Shown in pieces: positions 28,680 to 37,918 of a stretch of DNA of 44,393 bases. The notes beneath the pieces were generated by a model. The model saw only the letters and a program-made list of their open reading frames with translations. It did no database searches and was not told where the DNA came from. Source of the DNA: Spirochaetota bacterium (GTDB taxonomy: Bacteria > Spirochaetota > UBA4802 > UBA5368); contig JADFDB010000004.1 in NCBI GenBank assembly GCA_018263175.1, positions 1 through 44,393 on the forward strand, read 5' to 3'. The translations under genes and the position numbers were made by a program. Within the stretch, counting starts at the first letter, position 1; each line of letters begins with the position of its first letter.

Positions 28680-28844
28680 ATGAAGAGTCTCATGAACAAG
28701 GATGATCGTGAGATAAAACCGGGATCCCTCCGCGGCGACCCAAAGAAGATAGAAGAATATCGAAAACGTATCTCCGATGAGACGTATCTGGATCACGCCA
28801 TCAAAAAGATAGCGACGGATCTGTCTCATTATCTCACGAAATGA
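28680..28844 (+). CDS. 54-aa ORF, FlgM-like small protein (not in ORF track)
   Basis: AAGGAG 8 nt upstream of ATG; MKSLMNKDDREIKPGSLRGDPKKIEEYRKRISDETYLDHAIKKIATDLSHYLTK. Confidence 0.5.
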   Translation: MKSLMNKDDREIKPGSLRGDPKKIEEYRKRISDETYLDHAIKKIATDLSHYLTK

Positions 28845-28901
28845 TGAACGTCCGTATAAACCCGAAAAAACCGGACCCGGCAAGGCGGCCGGGGCATTGC
28901 C

Positions 28902-29999
28902 ATGATTGAAAAAACCGATTCATACAGGAGCCTGCAGCAGGACAAAAAGCTCAAATACCTCTTTCTGGCGCTGTTTTCGCTGCTCCTTTTTTCCATGGCG
29001 TACATATTCCAGTACTATTTCTGGCCGCTTCTCTTCGCGCTCGTTTTTTATATCGCCCTGTCGCCGCTGCACGATTTCATCGGCAGGCTCATCACGAGGA
29101 GGTCGCTGTCGGCGACCCTGATGATACTACTTCTATTCCTCTGCTTTCTCGTTCCGCTCTTTTTCCTGCTCCTGAACCTGGCCGATCAGAGCTACGACGT
29201 ATACCAGTTCGTGGAGAAAAAATTCAAACCCTCGAAAATGGACGAATTCTTCTATCGCAGCAATTTCATCGGAGAGATCGCGTACAGCCTGAGGATCTCA
29301 CGCGGGGAACTGATTAAAAAAACAACGGAGATCATGCAGAGCGCCTCGTTTTCGGTGTTTCGGAACCTTACCGACCTCCTGACGTTTTCAATCAGGTTCT
29401 CGATCAACTTCTTCTTTATGCTGCTCATCCTCTTCTTTCTCTTTATCGAGGGCGGCAAGTTCAAGGAGGCGATTTACCGGGCGAGTCCCTTCCCCAGGGA
29501 CATCGAAAACGATATCGCCAACCGGCTGAAGGAGGTCATCAAGGTCCTCATCGCGGGAAATTTATTGATCATGCTGCTTCAGGGGGGCATGGTGGGGCTG
29601 GGCTTCTTCATCGCGGGGATCAAGGGACCGCTTCTATGGGGAAGCGTCGCCGCGGTTTTCTCGCTCATCCCGGTAATCGGGACGTCGGTTACGTGGATCC
29701 CGGCGGCACTGTATCTCCTGGCGGCCGGACACGTCGGCTGGGCGGTCTTTCTGTTCGTCTGGGGCCTTGTCTGGTATCTGCTTCTGGAGAACCTGTTAAA
29801 GCCGAAGGTCTTTGGCGAGCGTTTGCATTTCCATCCCCTTATTTTCTTCTTCCTGCTCCTCGGCAGCCTTCAGGCCTTCGGTCTGTCGGGTGTTATCGTG
29901 GGGCCGATTCTGCTTACGCTCTTCTACTCATTTATGGAAATTTACCGGGTGCTCGACGAGTACGACACGCGGCAGTCGGCCCAGTGCAATGACGGCTGA
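28902..29999 (+). CDS. AI-2E family transporter (PerM-like permease)
   Basis: Multi-TM; FFIAGIKGPLLWGSVAAVFSLIPVIGTSVTWIPAALYLL, LKPKVFGERLHFHPLIFFFLLLGSLQAFGLSGVIVGPILL. Confidence 0.9.
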   Translation: MIEKTDSYRSLQQDKKLKYLFLALFSLLLFSMAYIFQYYFWPLLFALVFYIALSPLHDFIGRLITRRSLSATLMILLLFLCFLVPLFFLLLNLADQSYDVYQFVEKKFKPSKMDEFFYRSNFIGEIAYSLRISRGELIKKTTEIMQSASFSVFRNLTDLLTFSIRFSINFFFMLLILFFLFIEGGKFKEAIYRASPFPRDIENDIANRLKEVIKVLIAGNLLIMLLQGGMVGLGFFIAGIKGPLLWGSVAAVFSLIPVIGTSVTWIPAALYLLAAGHVGWAVFLFVWGLVWYLLLENLLKPKVFGERLHFHPLIFFFLLLGSLQAFGLSGVIVGPILLTLFYSFMEIYRVLDEYDTRQSAQCNDG

Positions 30000-30043
30000 G
30001 CCGCAAATCCCCTGGGCGGCCGTCTCGGCTGCCGGCCGCCGGG

Positions 30044-30967
30044 CTAACGGGAGCCGTCGTAGACCGTGAAACAGTTCTTGCCCTTCTCTTTGCTCGCATA
30101 GAGCGCGAGGTCCGCCTTCTTGATAAGGTCTTCTTTGTCTTCGGCATGGTCGGGATACGAGGCGATCCCGATCGAAACGGTGATGGTATGCGCCACCGGG
30201 GGATAGGAGTTGGATGAGATGGCGTTTAGTATGCGCTCGGCGACTCGCGTCGATTTCTGCACCCCCGTCTCCGGAAGAATGATGCCGAACTCCTCGCCCC
30301 CGTAGCGAGAGACGGTGTCGTGACCGCGGCAGGCCTTAATGATGTTCGACGATATCCTCTGGAGGACCATGTCCCCCGCCTGGTGTCCGTAGGTGTCATT
30401 GACCGTCTTGAAGCTGTCGATGTCCGCCATCATAATGGTAAGGCTTTCCGTTTTACGCCTCGCATACAGCATCTCGCGCTCGAGGCTTTCCTGGAAATAT
30501 TTGTGGTTGAACGTGCCCGTGAGCGCGTCGGTGAGGGACATGCGGAAGTAGATATCCCGTTCGCGGGCGGCCTTGATGAGCTCCTTGCGCTCGAGCGTTT
30601 TCTGTACGATGATGTCGAGATGATCGAAGTTGATCGGTTTGCTGATGTAATCGATCGCCCCGGCCCGCATGAACGAAACCGCCGATTGGATCGAGCCGAA
30701 ACCGGTGATTACGATGATGTCGATGTCGGCGTTGATCGATTTGATCTTTTCGAGCACGGCCATCCCGTCCATGCCGGGCAGGTATATGTCCGTGATGACG
30801 ATGTCATACTCGCTGTCGCCGATCAGCCGCACGCCCTCCTCCCCGCTGTCGGCCGTATCGATGGTGTGGCCGGATCGTTTCAGAAATTTCTTGACCACGG
30901 CGGCCACGTCCCTGTCGTCGTCGATGAGGATGATCCGTCCTTTGGCGTTACTTTCGGGCATGTACAT
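30044..30967 (-). CDS. Response regulator receiver + GGDEF diguanylate cyclase
   Basis: IILIDDDRDV, DIVITDIYLPGMDG REC; RYGGEEFGIILPE active site; RGHD I-site 5 residues upstream. Confidence 0.95.
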   Translation of the reverse strand: MYMPESNAKGRIILIDDDRDVAAVVKKFLKRSGHTIDTADSGEEGVRLIGDSEYDIVITDIYLPGMDGMAVLEKIKSINADIDIIVITGFGSIQSAVSFMRAGAIDYISKPINFDHLDIIVQKTLERKELIKAARERDIYFRMSLTDALTGTFNHKYFQESLEREMLYARRKTESLTIMMADIDSFKTVNDTYGHQAGDMVLQRISSNIIKACRGHDTVSRYGGEEFGIILPETGVQKSTRVAERILNAISSNSYPPVAHTITVSIGIASYPDHAEDKEDLIKKADLALYASKEKGKNCFTVYDGSR

Positions 30968-31670
30968 TGGTTTTTTCCTTTTTCATGATGAACAGATAAT
31001 TAAAACCCCGAAGAAAGAAGTTGGCTTCCTCGGCCGCCCTGTGATAATTCCCCATCTTGAGGGTCTTGTTGTGCCGCGTTACGGCGATTATGTCGACGGG
31101 TGTGAAGTAGTGCGAGAGGAGGCGGAACAGCTCGAAGCCGATGGGGACAAAGCCCTTTTTCCGGTGGTAGTAGTCGCTGACATAGAGCGCCATATAACGG
31201 TCACTTTTCAGCACGCGGTCGATCTCGCCGATGACGCCGGCCATCGCGGTGAAGTACCCGGGGTCGGATGCGCTGATCCGGCCTATGCAGTCCTTCTCGT
31301 CCGAGTACTCGATGTTATCGCCGTACGGCGGGTCGATGAACACAAAATCGGCCTTCCGGTCCTCGAGGGGAAGCTTCCTCGCGTCGGCCCGGAAGATATC
31401 GTTTCTGACCGGGTGAATGTCGTATCCGAGGATGCGGCGGGCGGTGTCCCGGCAGACGTCGATCGTGGTGCCGCTGCCGCACATGGGGTCCACAACGAGA
31501 TGGCCCTCTTTTGTATAGCGCGCGAGCACGTTCCAGATGATGTAGGAAGGGGTGGCGCCCGCGTAATTCTGGTCGCCCTGCTTGCCACCGCCGTAATTCT
31601 GGGAGGAATAATCCCAGAGGGTGGTTGTCTGGAGGCGCAGCGAGGGTTTACTCATCTTGCTCTCCGGCAC
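30948..31670 (-). CDS. DNA methyltransferase, N4/N6 type (motif I DPMCGSGTT before motif IV DPPY)
   Basis: LVVDPMCGSGTTIDVCRDTARRILGYDIHP, DFVFIDPPYGDNIEYSD. Confidence 0.85.
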   Translation of the reverse strand: MPESKMSKPSLRLQTTTLWDYSSQNYGGGKQGDQNYAGATPSYIIWNVLARYTKEGHLVVDPMCGSGTTIDVCRDTARRILGYDIHPVRNDIFRADARKLPLEDRKADFVFIDPPYGDNIEYSDEKDCIGRISASDPGYFTAMAGVIGEIDRVLKSDRYMALYVSDYYHRKKGFVPIGFELFRLLSHYFTPVDIIAVTRHNKTLKMGNYHRAAEEANFFLRGFNYLFIMKKEKTNVHARK

Positions 31671-31882
31671 GCTTAAAAATCGTTTTAAGGCGGAAGGCCT
31701 CCGGCGGCCCCCTTGGTGAGCATGTGGTCAGTTGCCGCGATTTGTAAAGGAGTTTTTCCAATCGGCCCCGGTATGCCGGGTGCGAATTCGGATAATGCCC
31801 GTAACGGCCAGGGCATCCACCCGCCTGTTCCAAGGCTCTTGTCTATACGGTTTGAAATATTGGGAGGATTCTAAAAAATTCA

Positions 31883-31910
31883 TTGACATATACGGTTATG
31901 GAAATAAAAG
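31883..31910 (+). promoter_or_regulatory. Candidate sigma70-like promoter for fdh leader
   Basis: TTGACA - 16 nt - TAAAAG. Confidence 0.4.
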
Positions 31911-31916
31911 AAAATT

Positions 31917-32090
31917 ACTTCGAGTCCTTGCTCCTACGGCGGATGCTATGGAGCCCGACCGCAGGCGGGGTGAGAAATCCCCCTGCCTCCCGATTCTGTA
32001 AAGAAGAGTAGACCCTTCCAGTCGATGTCGAAAGGGGCGTTGCCCGTGCGGGTAGCGGCCCCGAGCGTCGCGGGAGGGGGCCGCTTTCGA
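31917..32090 (+). ncRNA. Candidate structured leader / cis-regulatory RNA upstream of formate dehydrogenase (class unknown)
   Basis: GCAGG(C)GGGG...CCCCTGC hairpin, CCCTT/AAGGG hairpin, terminator-like GCGGCCCC...GGGGCCGC-TTT (32055-32084), alternative GGGGC (32034-32038)/GCCCC (32058-32062) pairing. Confidence 0.4.
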
Positions 32091-32299
32091 TGCGGCTACA
32101 CTGATTTCAGGATTGGGAGGGATGAGATTGACTGTCGGTCCGAAATTCCGTTTTAATCTGGCATATCCCCTTTTTCCCGGCATCCAGGGCGGAATTCTGC
32201 CGCCTCCCGTAATTATATGTCTTCCGCCTTCGCGGAATGCACATAGAGAATTCATACATTTCATTACCGGTCGATCAAAATAAAGGCAGGAGGATAGTT

Positions 32300-35272
32300 A
32301 TGTCCATAACCAGAAGAGATTTCCTCAGGCTGTCCGGAGTAACGGCGGCGGGGGCTTTCTTTGGTGGCGTATCGTTCCTCAGCGGATGCAAGTCCGCACC
32401 GGACAAGCTTCAGGGGACCCGCGAGAGCACGACGATTTGCCCCTATTGCGGTGTCGGGTGCGGCCTTATCGTTTCCGCCAGGAACGGAAAAGTCGTCAAT
32501 ATCGAGGGTGATCCGGACCATCCGATCAACCAAGGTTCCCTCTGTTCAAAGGGCAGTGCGCTCTACCAGATTGCCGACAATCCCCGAAGGCTGTCGAAGG
32601 TGCAGTACAGAAAGCCGTATGGCACGGAGTGGGAGGAGATCCCATGGGACCAGGCCGTCAAGATGATCGCCCGGCGGGTCAAGGACACCCGCGATGCGAC
32701 TTTCATCGAAAAAGAAGGCGGCGTTACGGTGAACCGCTGCGCGGGAATCGCGAGTCTCGGCGGAGCCGCGCTCGATAACGAGGAGTGTTACGCGCTCTCA
32801 AAATTCTCGAGGATGCTGGGCATAACTTATTTAGAGCATCAGGCGCGAATTTGACACAGCGCAACAGTCGCCGGTCTGGCGGCTTCCTTCGGTCGTGGCG
32901 CAATGACGAATCACTGGATCGATCTCAAGAACGCGGACGTCATTCTGATAATGGGGTCCAACGCCGCGGAAAATCATCCCATTTCATTCCGCTGGGTGCA
33001 GAAGGCGAAAGACGAGCGCGGGGCGAAACTCGTCGTTGTCGACCCCCGGTTCACCAAGTCGGCATCGCTCGCGGATCTCTACGCGCCGTTGCGTCCCGGT
33101 TCGGACCTCGCCTTCCTGGGCGGAGTCGTCAATTACGCCCTTGAGAATGAGCGGATACAGAAGGAATATGTCGTTGAGTACACCAACGCGACGTATCTGA
33201 TAAATCCGGATTTCAGATTTAACGACGGTCTCTTCAGCGGCTACGACGCCGGGAAGAAGAGTTATGACAATAAATCATGGGCATACCAGCTTGACGACAA
33301 GGGCATACCGAAGCAGGACAAGACCCTTAAAGACCCGAATTGCGTCTACCAGCTCATGAAGAAGCATTACGCACGCTATACGCCGGAAAAGGTCGAGCAG
33401 TCGACCGGATGCCCTAAGGAGTCCTTCCTCAAGGTGGCCGAGCTCTTTACTTCAACGCACAAGCCCGACCGGGTGGCGACCATCATGTATGCGATGGGCA
33501 CCACGCAGCATACCGTTGGAACGCAGAACGTGCGCATTTACGCGGTGCTGCAGCTCCTCATGGGGAACATGGGTCTTGCGGGCGGCGGCATCAACGCGCT
33601 TCGCGGAGAGTCGAATGTACAGGGCTCGACCGATGCCGCGCTGCTCTGGCACATACTGCCCGGCTATCTTCCCTCGCCGCTCGCGAAGAAGCACCAGAAC
33701 CTCGAGGCCTATATCAAGGGCACAACGCCCAAAACCAACGACCCGAGGAGCATCAACTGGTGGTCGAACAGGCCGAAGTATCTCATCAGCATGCTCAAGG
33801 CATGGTATGGAGACGCGGCGACCAAGGAGAACGACTTTTGCTACGACTGGCTGCCCAAGGCGCACAAGCCGGTTCCGTACATAACGCTCTTCGAGGACAT
33901 GTACGCCGGTCAGCTCAAGGGCGCCTTCTATATGGGCACCAATCCGATCGTCGGCGGACCGAACGCGAACCGCACGGCGAAGGGGATGGAAAAGCTCGAC
34001 TGGCTGGTGGCCGTGGACCTGTGGGAAACGGACTCGTCGATTTACTGGAAGCGTCCCGGCGCCAATGCGGCGCAGATAAAGACCGAGGTTTTCCTCCTGC
34101 CGGCGGCGGCCTCGTTCGAAAAGGAGGGAAGCGTTTCCAATTCGGGACGCTGGGCCCAGTGGCGCTATAAGGCGCAGAATCCTCCCGGCGTGGCCAAGAG
34201 CGACCTCGACATAGTCGACCTGATCTACCGCGAACTGAAGGCCCTCTATCAGAAGGAAGGCGGCAGCTTTGCCGATCCCATCCTCAAGATGGTCTGGAAC
34301 TATACCGAGCCCGGCGAACACGAGGTCAGCCCTCACCTGGTCGCAAAGGAGATCAACGGCTACAATTACAAGTCGAAGAAGCAGATGGCAAGCTTCGTCG
34401 ACCTCAAGGATGATGGTTCGACCGCCTGCGGCAACTGGATTTACGGCGGCAGCTACACCGAGAAGGGCAATATGATGGCGCGGCGCGGGACGAAGGACGC
34501 GTCCAACAAGCTCGGGATGTATCCCGAATGGTCATGGTGCTGGCCGGTGAACCGCCGCATCATCTATAACCGCGCCGCCGTCAACCGCCAGGGCGAGCCC
34601 TGGGACAAGGACCGCTGGGTCGTTAAATGGACCGGCAGTGCATGGAAGGGCGATATTGTGGACGGCGGTGGAACGGCCGGCCCTGGCGCGAAAAATCCCT
34701 TCATCATGAACGAGGAGGGCGTGGGCAGACTCTTCGCGAAGGGCCTGGCGGACGGTCCTTTCCCCGAGCACTACGAGCCGATGGAAACACCGGTGGCGAA
34801 CATCTTCAACTCGCAGAGGATGAATCCGGCGGCCAAAGTTCTCGATACGCTGAAGGGCGACTTCGGCGACGCGGGGAGGTTCCCGTATGTCGCCACCTCC
34901 TATCGCGTGGTCGAGCACTGGCAGGCCGGCGCCATGACGCGCAACCTCCCGTGGCTCACCGAGCTGGTTCCGGACATGTTCTGTGAAATAAGCCCGTCGC
35001 TCGCGAAGGCCAAGGGCATCGAAAACGGCGACAGGGTCCGGATATTCAACTCCCGCGGCAATATCGGTGCGTACGCGCTCGTGACCGAGAGGGTGCAGCC
35101 GCTCAAGGTACAGGGGAGGATGGTGGAGATGGTCGGCATGATCTGGCACTTCGGCCATGGATGCGGCGTGTCGGGTGACAGCTGTAACCAGCTTACGCCG
35201 AGCGTCGGGGACGCCAACACCAACATTCCCGAGTTCAAGGCATTTCTGGTAGACATCAGGAAGGAGGCATAA
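32300..35272 (+). CDS. Selenocysteine-containing formate dehydrogenase alpha subunit, Tat-exported; UGA at 32852-32854 read as Sec
   Basis: Tat signal ITRRDFLRLSG; CPYCGVGCGLIV..GSLCSKGS [4Fe-4S]; [27 protein letters not shown] bridges the two listed ORFs in frame, as in FdnG/FdhF-type enzymes. Confidence 0.95.
32852..32890 (+). promoter_or_regulatory. Bacterial SECIS element
   Basis: UGA followed 18 nt later by GGUCU apical loop closed by CGCC/GGCG stem; same spacing as recalled E. coli fdhF SECIS. Confidence 0.9.
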
Positions 35273-35275
35273 GTC

Positions 35276-36058
35276 ATGTCAGAGAAAGCGTTTTTGGTTG
35301 ACACAACTAAATGTTCCGGATGCAGATCCTGCCAGGTTGCCTGTAAACAGTGGAACAATCTTCCCGCCGAGAAGACGAAATTCTTCGCCGGTCCGGAGCT
35401 TACCAACCCGAAGGAGCTTTCGGCGATCACCTGGAACCACGTGAAGTTCTTCGAGGTCGACCGGTCCAACCCGGACCATCCCATCTGGACGATCATGCAC
35501 AAGAAATGCTACCACTGCGAGGTGGCCAACTGCCTGCGCGTGTGTCCCGAGAAGGCGATCTACAAGAAGGACGGCTGGGTGGTGATCGATCAGGAGAAGT
35601 GCATCGGCTGCGGCGCCTGCGTGAACGAGTGCATCTACATGGTGCCGCAGGTAAGCGACATCGATCACAAATCGCACAAGTGCCATGCCTGCGTGATGAA
35701 CCCGCGCGAGATTCCGGCCTGCGCCTTCGCCTGCCCGACCGGTGCGCTTACGTACGATAACCGCCTGAGCGTCATCAAGACGGCCGAAAAGCGCCTGAAG
35801 GAAGTTAAGAAGGACTTCCCCAACGCGAGCATCTACGGCAGGGACCAGTTCGAGGGCCTCAAGGTCATCACCATCCTCAGGGACCGTCCGGAAAAGTACG
35901 GTCTCGAGCTCGATCCCAAGCCAATCGATTTGGTCAAGGCGGAGTCGATACGCGAAACCTATAAAATGCTCGCTTTCTTCAGCCTGGGCATTCCTTCTCT
36001 CAAGAGGGTGGCCTATCGCATGGCGAAATCCACGGTCGAAAAGGACCGGCGGGCGTAA
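35276..36058 (+). CDS. Formate dehydrogenase iron-sulfur (beta) subunit, four 4Fe-4S clusters, no C-terminal TM
   Basis: CSGCRSCQVACKQWN, CYHCEVANCLRVCPEKA, CIGCGACVNECIYMVP, CHACVMNPREIPACAFACPTGAL. Confidence 0.95.
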   Translation: MSEKAFLVDTTKCSGCRSCQVACKQWNNLPAEKTKFFAGPELTNPKELSAITWNHVKFFEVDRSNPDHPIWTIMHKKCYHCEVANCLRVCPEKAIYKKDGWVVIDQEKCIGCGACVNECIYMVPQVSDIDHKSHKCHACVMNPREIPACAFACPTGALTYDNRLSVIKTAEKRLKEVKKDFPNASIYGRDQFEGLKVITILRDRPEKYGLELDPKPIDLVKAESIRETYKMLAFFSLGIPSLKRVAYRMAKSTVEKDRRA

Positions 36059-36084
36059 GTTTTTTCATCAGACTGAATTGTAAC

Positions 36085-36116
36085 GAGAGGGCGATGATAT
36101 ACTTCATCGCCCTCTC
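36085..36116 (+). terminator. Terminator-like hairpin after fdh operon
   Basis: Perfect 13-bp stem GAGAGGGCGATGA-(6)-TCATCGCCCTCTC. Confidence 0.65.
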
Positions 36117-36143
36117 CATTTATTGCGGCACGAAAAAGATTAT

Positions 36144-36172
36144 TTGACAAAAACCCGTCCGCGCCAATTAAT
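36144..36172 (+). promoter_or_regulatory. Sigma70-like promoter upstream of lipoprotein-dapL genes
   Basis: TTGACA - 17 nt - ATTAAT. Confidence 0.5.
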
Positions 36173-36235
36173 AGTGGCTCGCCGCGCGGGCCCGTATATT
36201 CGAGCGGACGAGGATTTCAGGTACAGGAGACCTCA

Positions 36236-36679
36236 ATGAAAAAGCTGGTGGTCGTTATCGCGCTTCTGGCGCCCTTTGCGCTGTCGTGCAGCTACTTCTT
36301 CAAGGAAACGCTGAACGTAAAGCAGGTTGTCGCGAAAAAAGAGGAGATGGACCGGTCCGGCAATCCGGCCTACAAATTCCTTGCCACCAGGGACCTGGCG
36401 GAGAAACGCGTACAGGTACGGAACGTGACGGTCAAGGACGTTATCGTTTCGGGAAATATCGATTATGAATTCTGCGTGCTCGTCAGCGTGCCCTACGAGA
36501 AGGGCATGATCGACTGTTATATCTATTCGCGCGAGCTGAAGACGGTTTCGACCCTCGTCAAGGGTACGACGAAAATAGACGCCGTCGGCGATTTCGGCCG
36601 GTTTTTCACCCTGCTCGACGACGCGTACACGAAAATCGAGATCATCAATGCGGATATAACCATACTGAAGGAGAAATAG
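36236..36679 (+). CDS. Putative lipoprotein
   Basis: MKKLVVVIALLAPFALSC signal with lipobox-like LSC. Confidence 0.75.
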   Translation: MKKLVVVIALLAPFALSCSYFFKETLNVKQVVAKKEEMDRSGNPAYKFLATRDLAEKRVQVRNVTVKDVIVSGNIDYEFCVLVSVPYEKGMIDCYIYSRELKTVSTLVKGTTKIDAVGDFGRFFTLLDDAYTKIEIINADITILKEK

Positions 36680-36685
36680 ATCGCC

Positions 36686-37918
36686 ATGGAGCCGTTTGTT
36701 CAGGAGCTTTTCGCGGAGAGGATCGGCGGAGCGCAGTTCGGAAAAGATGATAAAATATACAAGTTCGAAAAGATAAAACGCGCGAAGCGCGAGGCGATGA
36801 GCAAAAACCCGGGCATAAATCTCATCGATCTGGGGGTCGGCGAGCCCGACGAAAAGGCTTTCGGCCTGGTTATCGAAGCGCTCAGAGAAGAGGCGGACAG
36901 GCACGAGAACCGCGGATATTCGGACAACGGCATCGATGAGTTCAAGACGGCCGCCGCGGGCTATCTCAAAAAGGTTTTCGGCGTCGAGGACATATCGCCG
37001 GAGCGCGAGATAAACCATTCCATCGGATCGAAACCCGCCCTGGCGATGGTGCCGGCGGCGTTCATCAATCCCTCGGATATAACGCTCATGACGGTCCCGG
37101 GGTATCCGGTCGCGGGTACGCACACGCAGTGGTACGGGGGGGAGGTCTACAACATTCCGCTGAAAAAGGAGAACGGTTTTCTCCCCGACCTCGAGTCCAT
37201 CCCTGCCGGCATCAGAAAGCGCGCCAAGGTACTGGTCATAAACTATCCGAACAACCCCACCGGCGCACGGGCGAGCGAATCGTTCTATAAAGACGTGATC
37301 GAGTTCTCGCTTAAAAACAAGCTTGTGGTCGTCCAGGACGCGGCCTATGCGGCGCTGACGTATAACGCGAGCCCGCTGTCCTTCCTGAACGTCCCGGGAG
37401 CGAAGGAGGTCGGCATCGAGATCCATTCGCTGTCGAAATCCTACAACATGACCGGATGGAGGATGGCATTCGTGGCGGGGAACGAGCGGATCGTAAAGGC
37501 CTTCGCGACGGTCAAGGATAATTACGATTCGGGCCAGTTCAAGGCCATCCAGTGGGCGGCCGTACGGGCACTCGAGCACCCGGAGTTGACCGACCGGATC
37601 AAAATGAAATACGAGCGCCGTCTGAGGGAGCTCGTGCGCGTTCTTTCGGGAATAGGTTTCACCGCACAGATGCCCGGGGGGACCTTTTACCTGTACGTAC
37701 AGAGCCCGAGGGGACTCAGGAACGGGACGGAGTTTCCGACCGCGGAGGATTTTTCGCAGTTTCTCATCAGGGAGAAGCTCATATCCACCGTGCCGTGGGA
37801 CGACGTGGGGCATTTTCTGCGCTTCTCGGCGACCTTCGAGGCCCCCTCGATTGAGGCTGAGACGCTTATCTTAAAAGAGATCGAAAAAAGATTTAGTGAT
37901 TTACAACTAATGTTCTGA
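36686..37918 (+). CDS. dapL: PLP aminotransferase, probable LL-diaminopimelate aminotransferase
   Basis: INLIDLGVGEPDEKA, NYPNNPTGA, QDAAYAAL, HSLSKSYNMTGWRMAF (PLP Lys). Confidence 0.8.
   Translation: MEPFVQELFAERIGGAQFGKDDKIYKFEKIKRAKREAMSKNPGINLIDLGVGEPDEKAFGLVIEALREEADRHENRGYSDNGIDEFKTAAAGYLKKVFGVEDISPEREINHSIGSKPALAMVPAAFINPSDITLMTVPGYPVAGTHTQWYGGEVYNIPLKKENGFLPDLESIPAGIRKRAKVLVINYPNNPTGARASESFYKDVIEFSLKNKLVVVQDAAYAALTYNASPLSFLNVPGAKEVGIEIHSLSKSYNMTGWRMAFVAGNERIVKAFATVKDNYDSGQFKAIQWAAVRALEHPELTDRIKMKYERRLRELVRVLSGIGFTAQMPGGTFYLYVQSPRGLRNGTEFPTAEDFSQFLIREKLISTVPWDDVGHFLRFSATFEAPSIEAETLILKEIEKRFSDLQLMF

Noticed and set aside
28584-28883. 99-aa minus ORF between yraN and the AI-2E permease
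   Set aside because: Opposes the RBS-supported small FlgM-like ORF; hydrophobic pattern probably from mirrored codons, though not formally excluded.
31732-32001. 89-aa + ORF in the fdh upstream region
   Set aside because: No family features, no convincing RBS, overlaps structured leader; likely non-coding.
31917-32090. fdh leader as 6S RNA, SRP RNA, tmRNA or tRNA-Sec
   Set aside because: No complementary termini as in 6S, no GGAAGG/AGCAGCC SRP loop, no tRNA-like domain or tRNA-Sec fold could be recognised.
32237-32854. Apparent premature stop / pseudogene in formate dehydrogenase
   Set aside because: The UGA is at the conserved Sec position, in frame with the downstream ORF and followed by a correctly spaced SECIS hairpin.
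36233-37813. 526-aa minus-strand ORF antisense to the lipoprotein and dapL genes
   Set aside because: Mirror ORF produced by GC-rich codon bias; composition is low-complexity Arg/Val/His-like and the + strand genes have clear family motifs.
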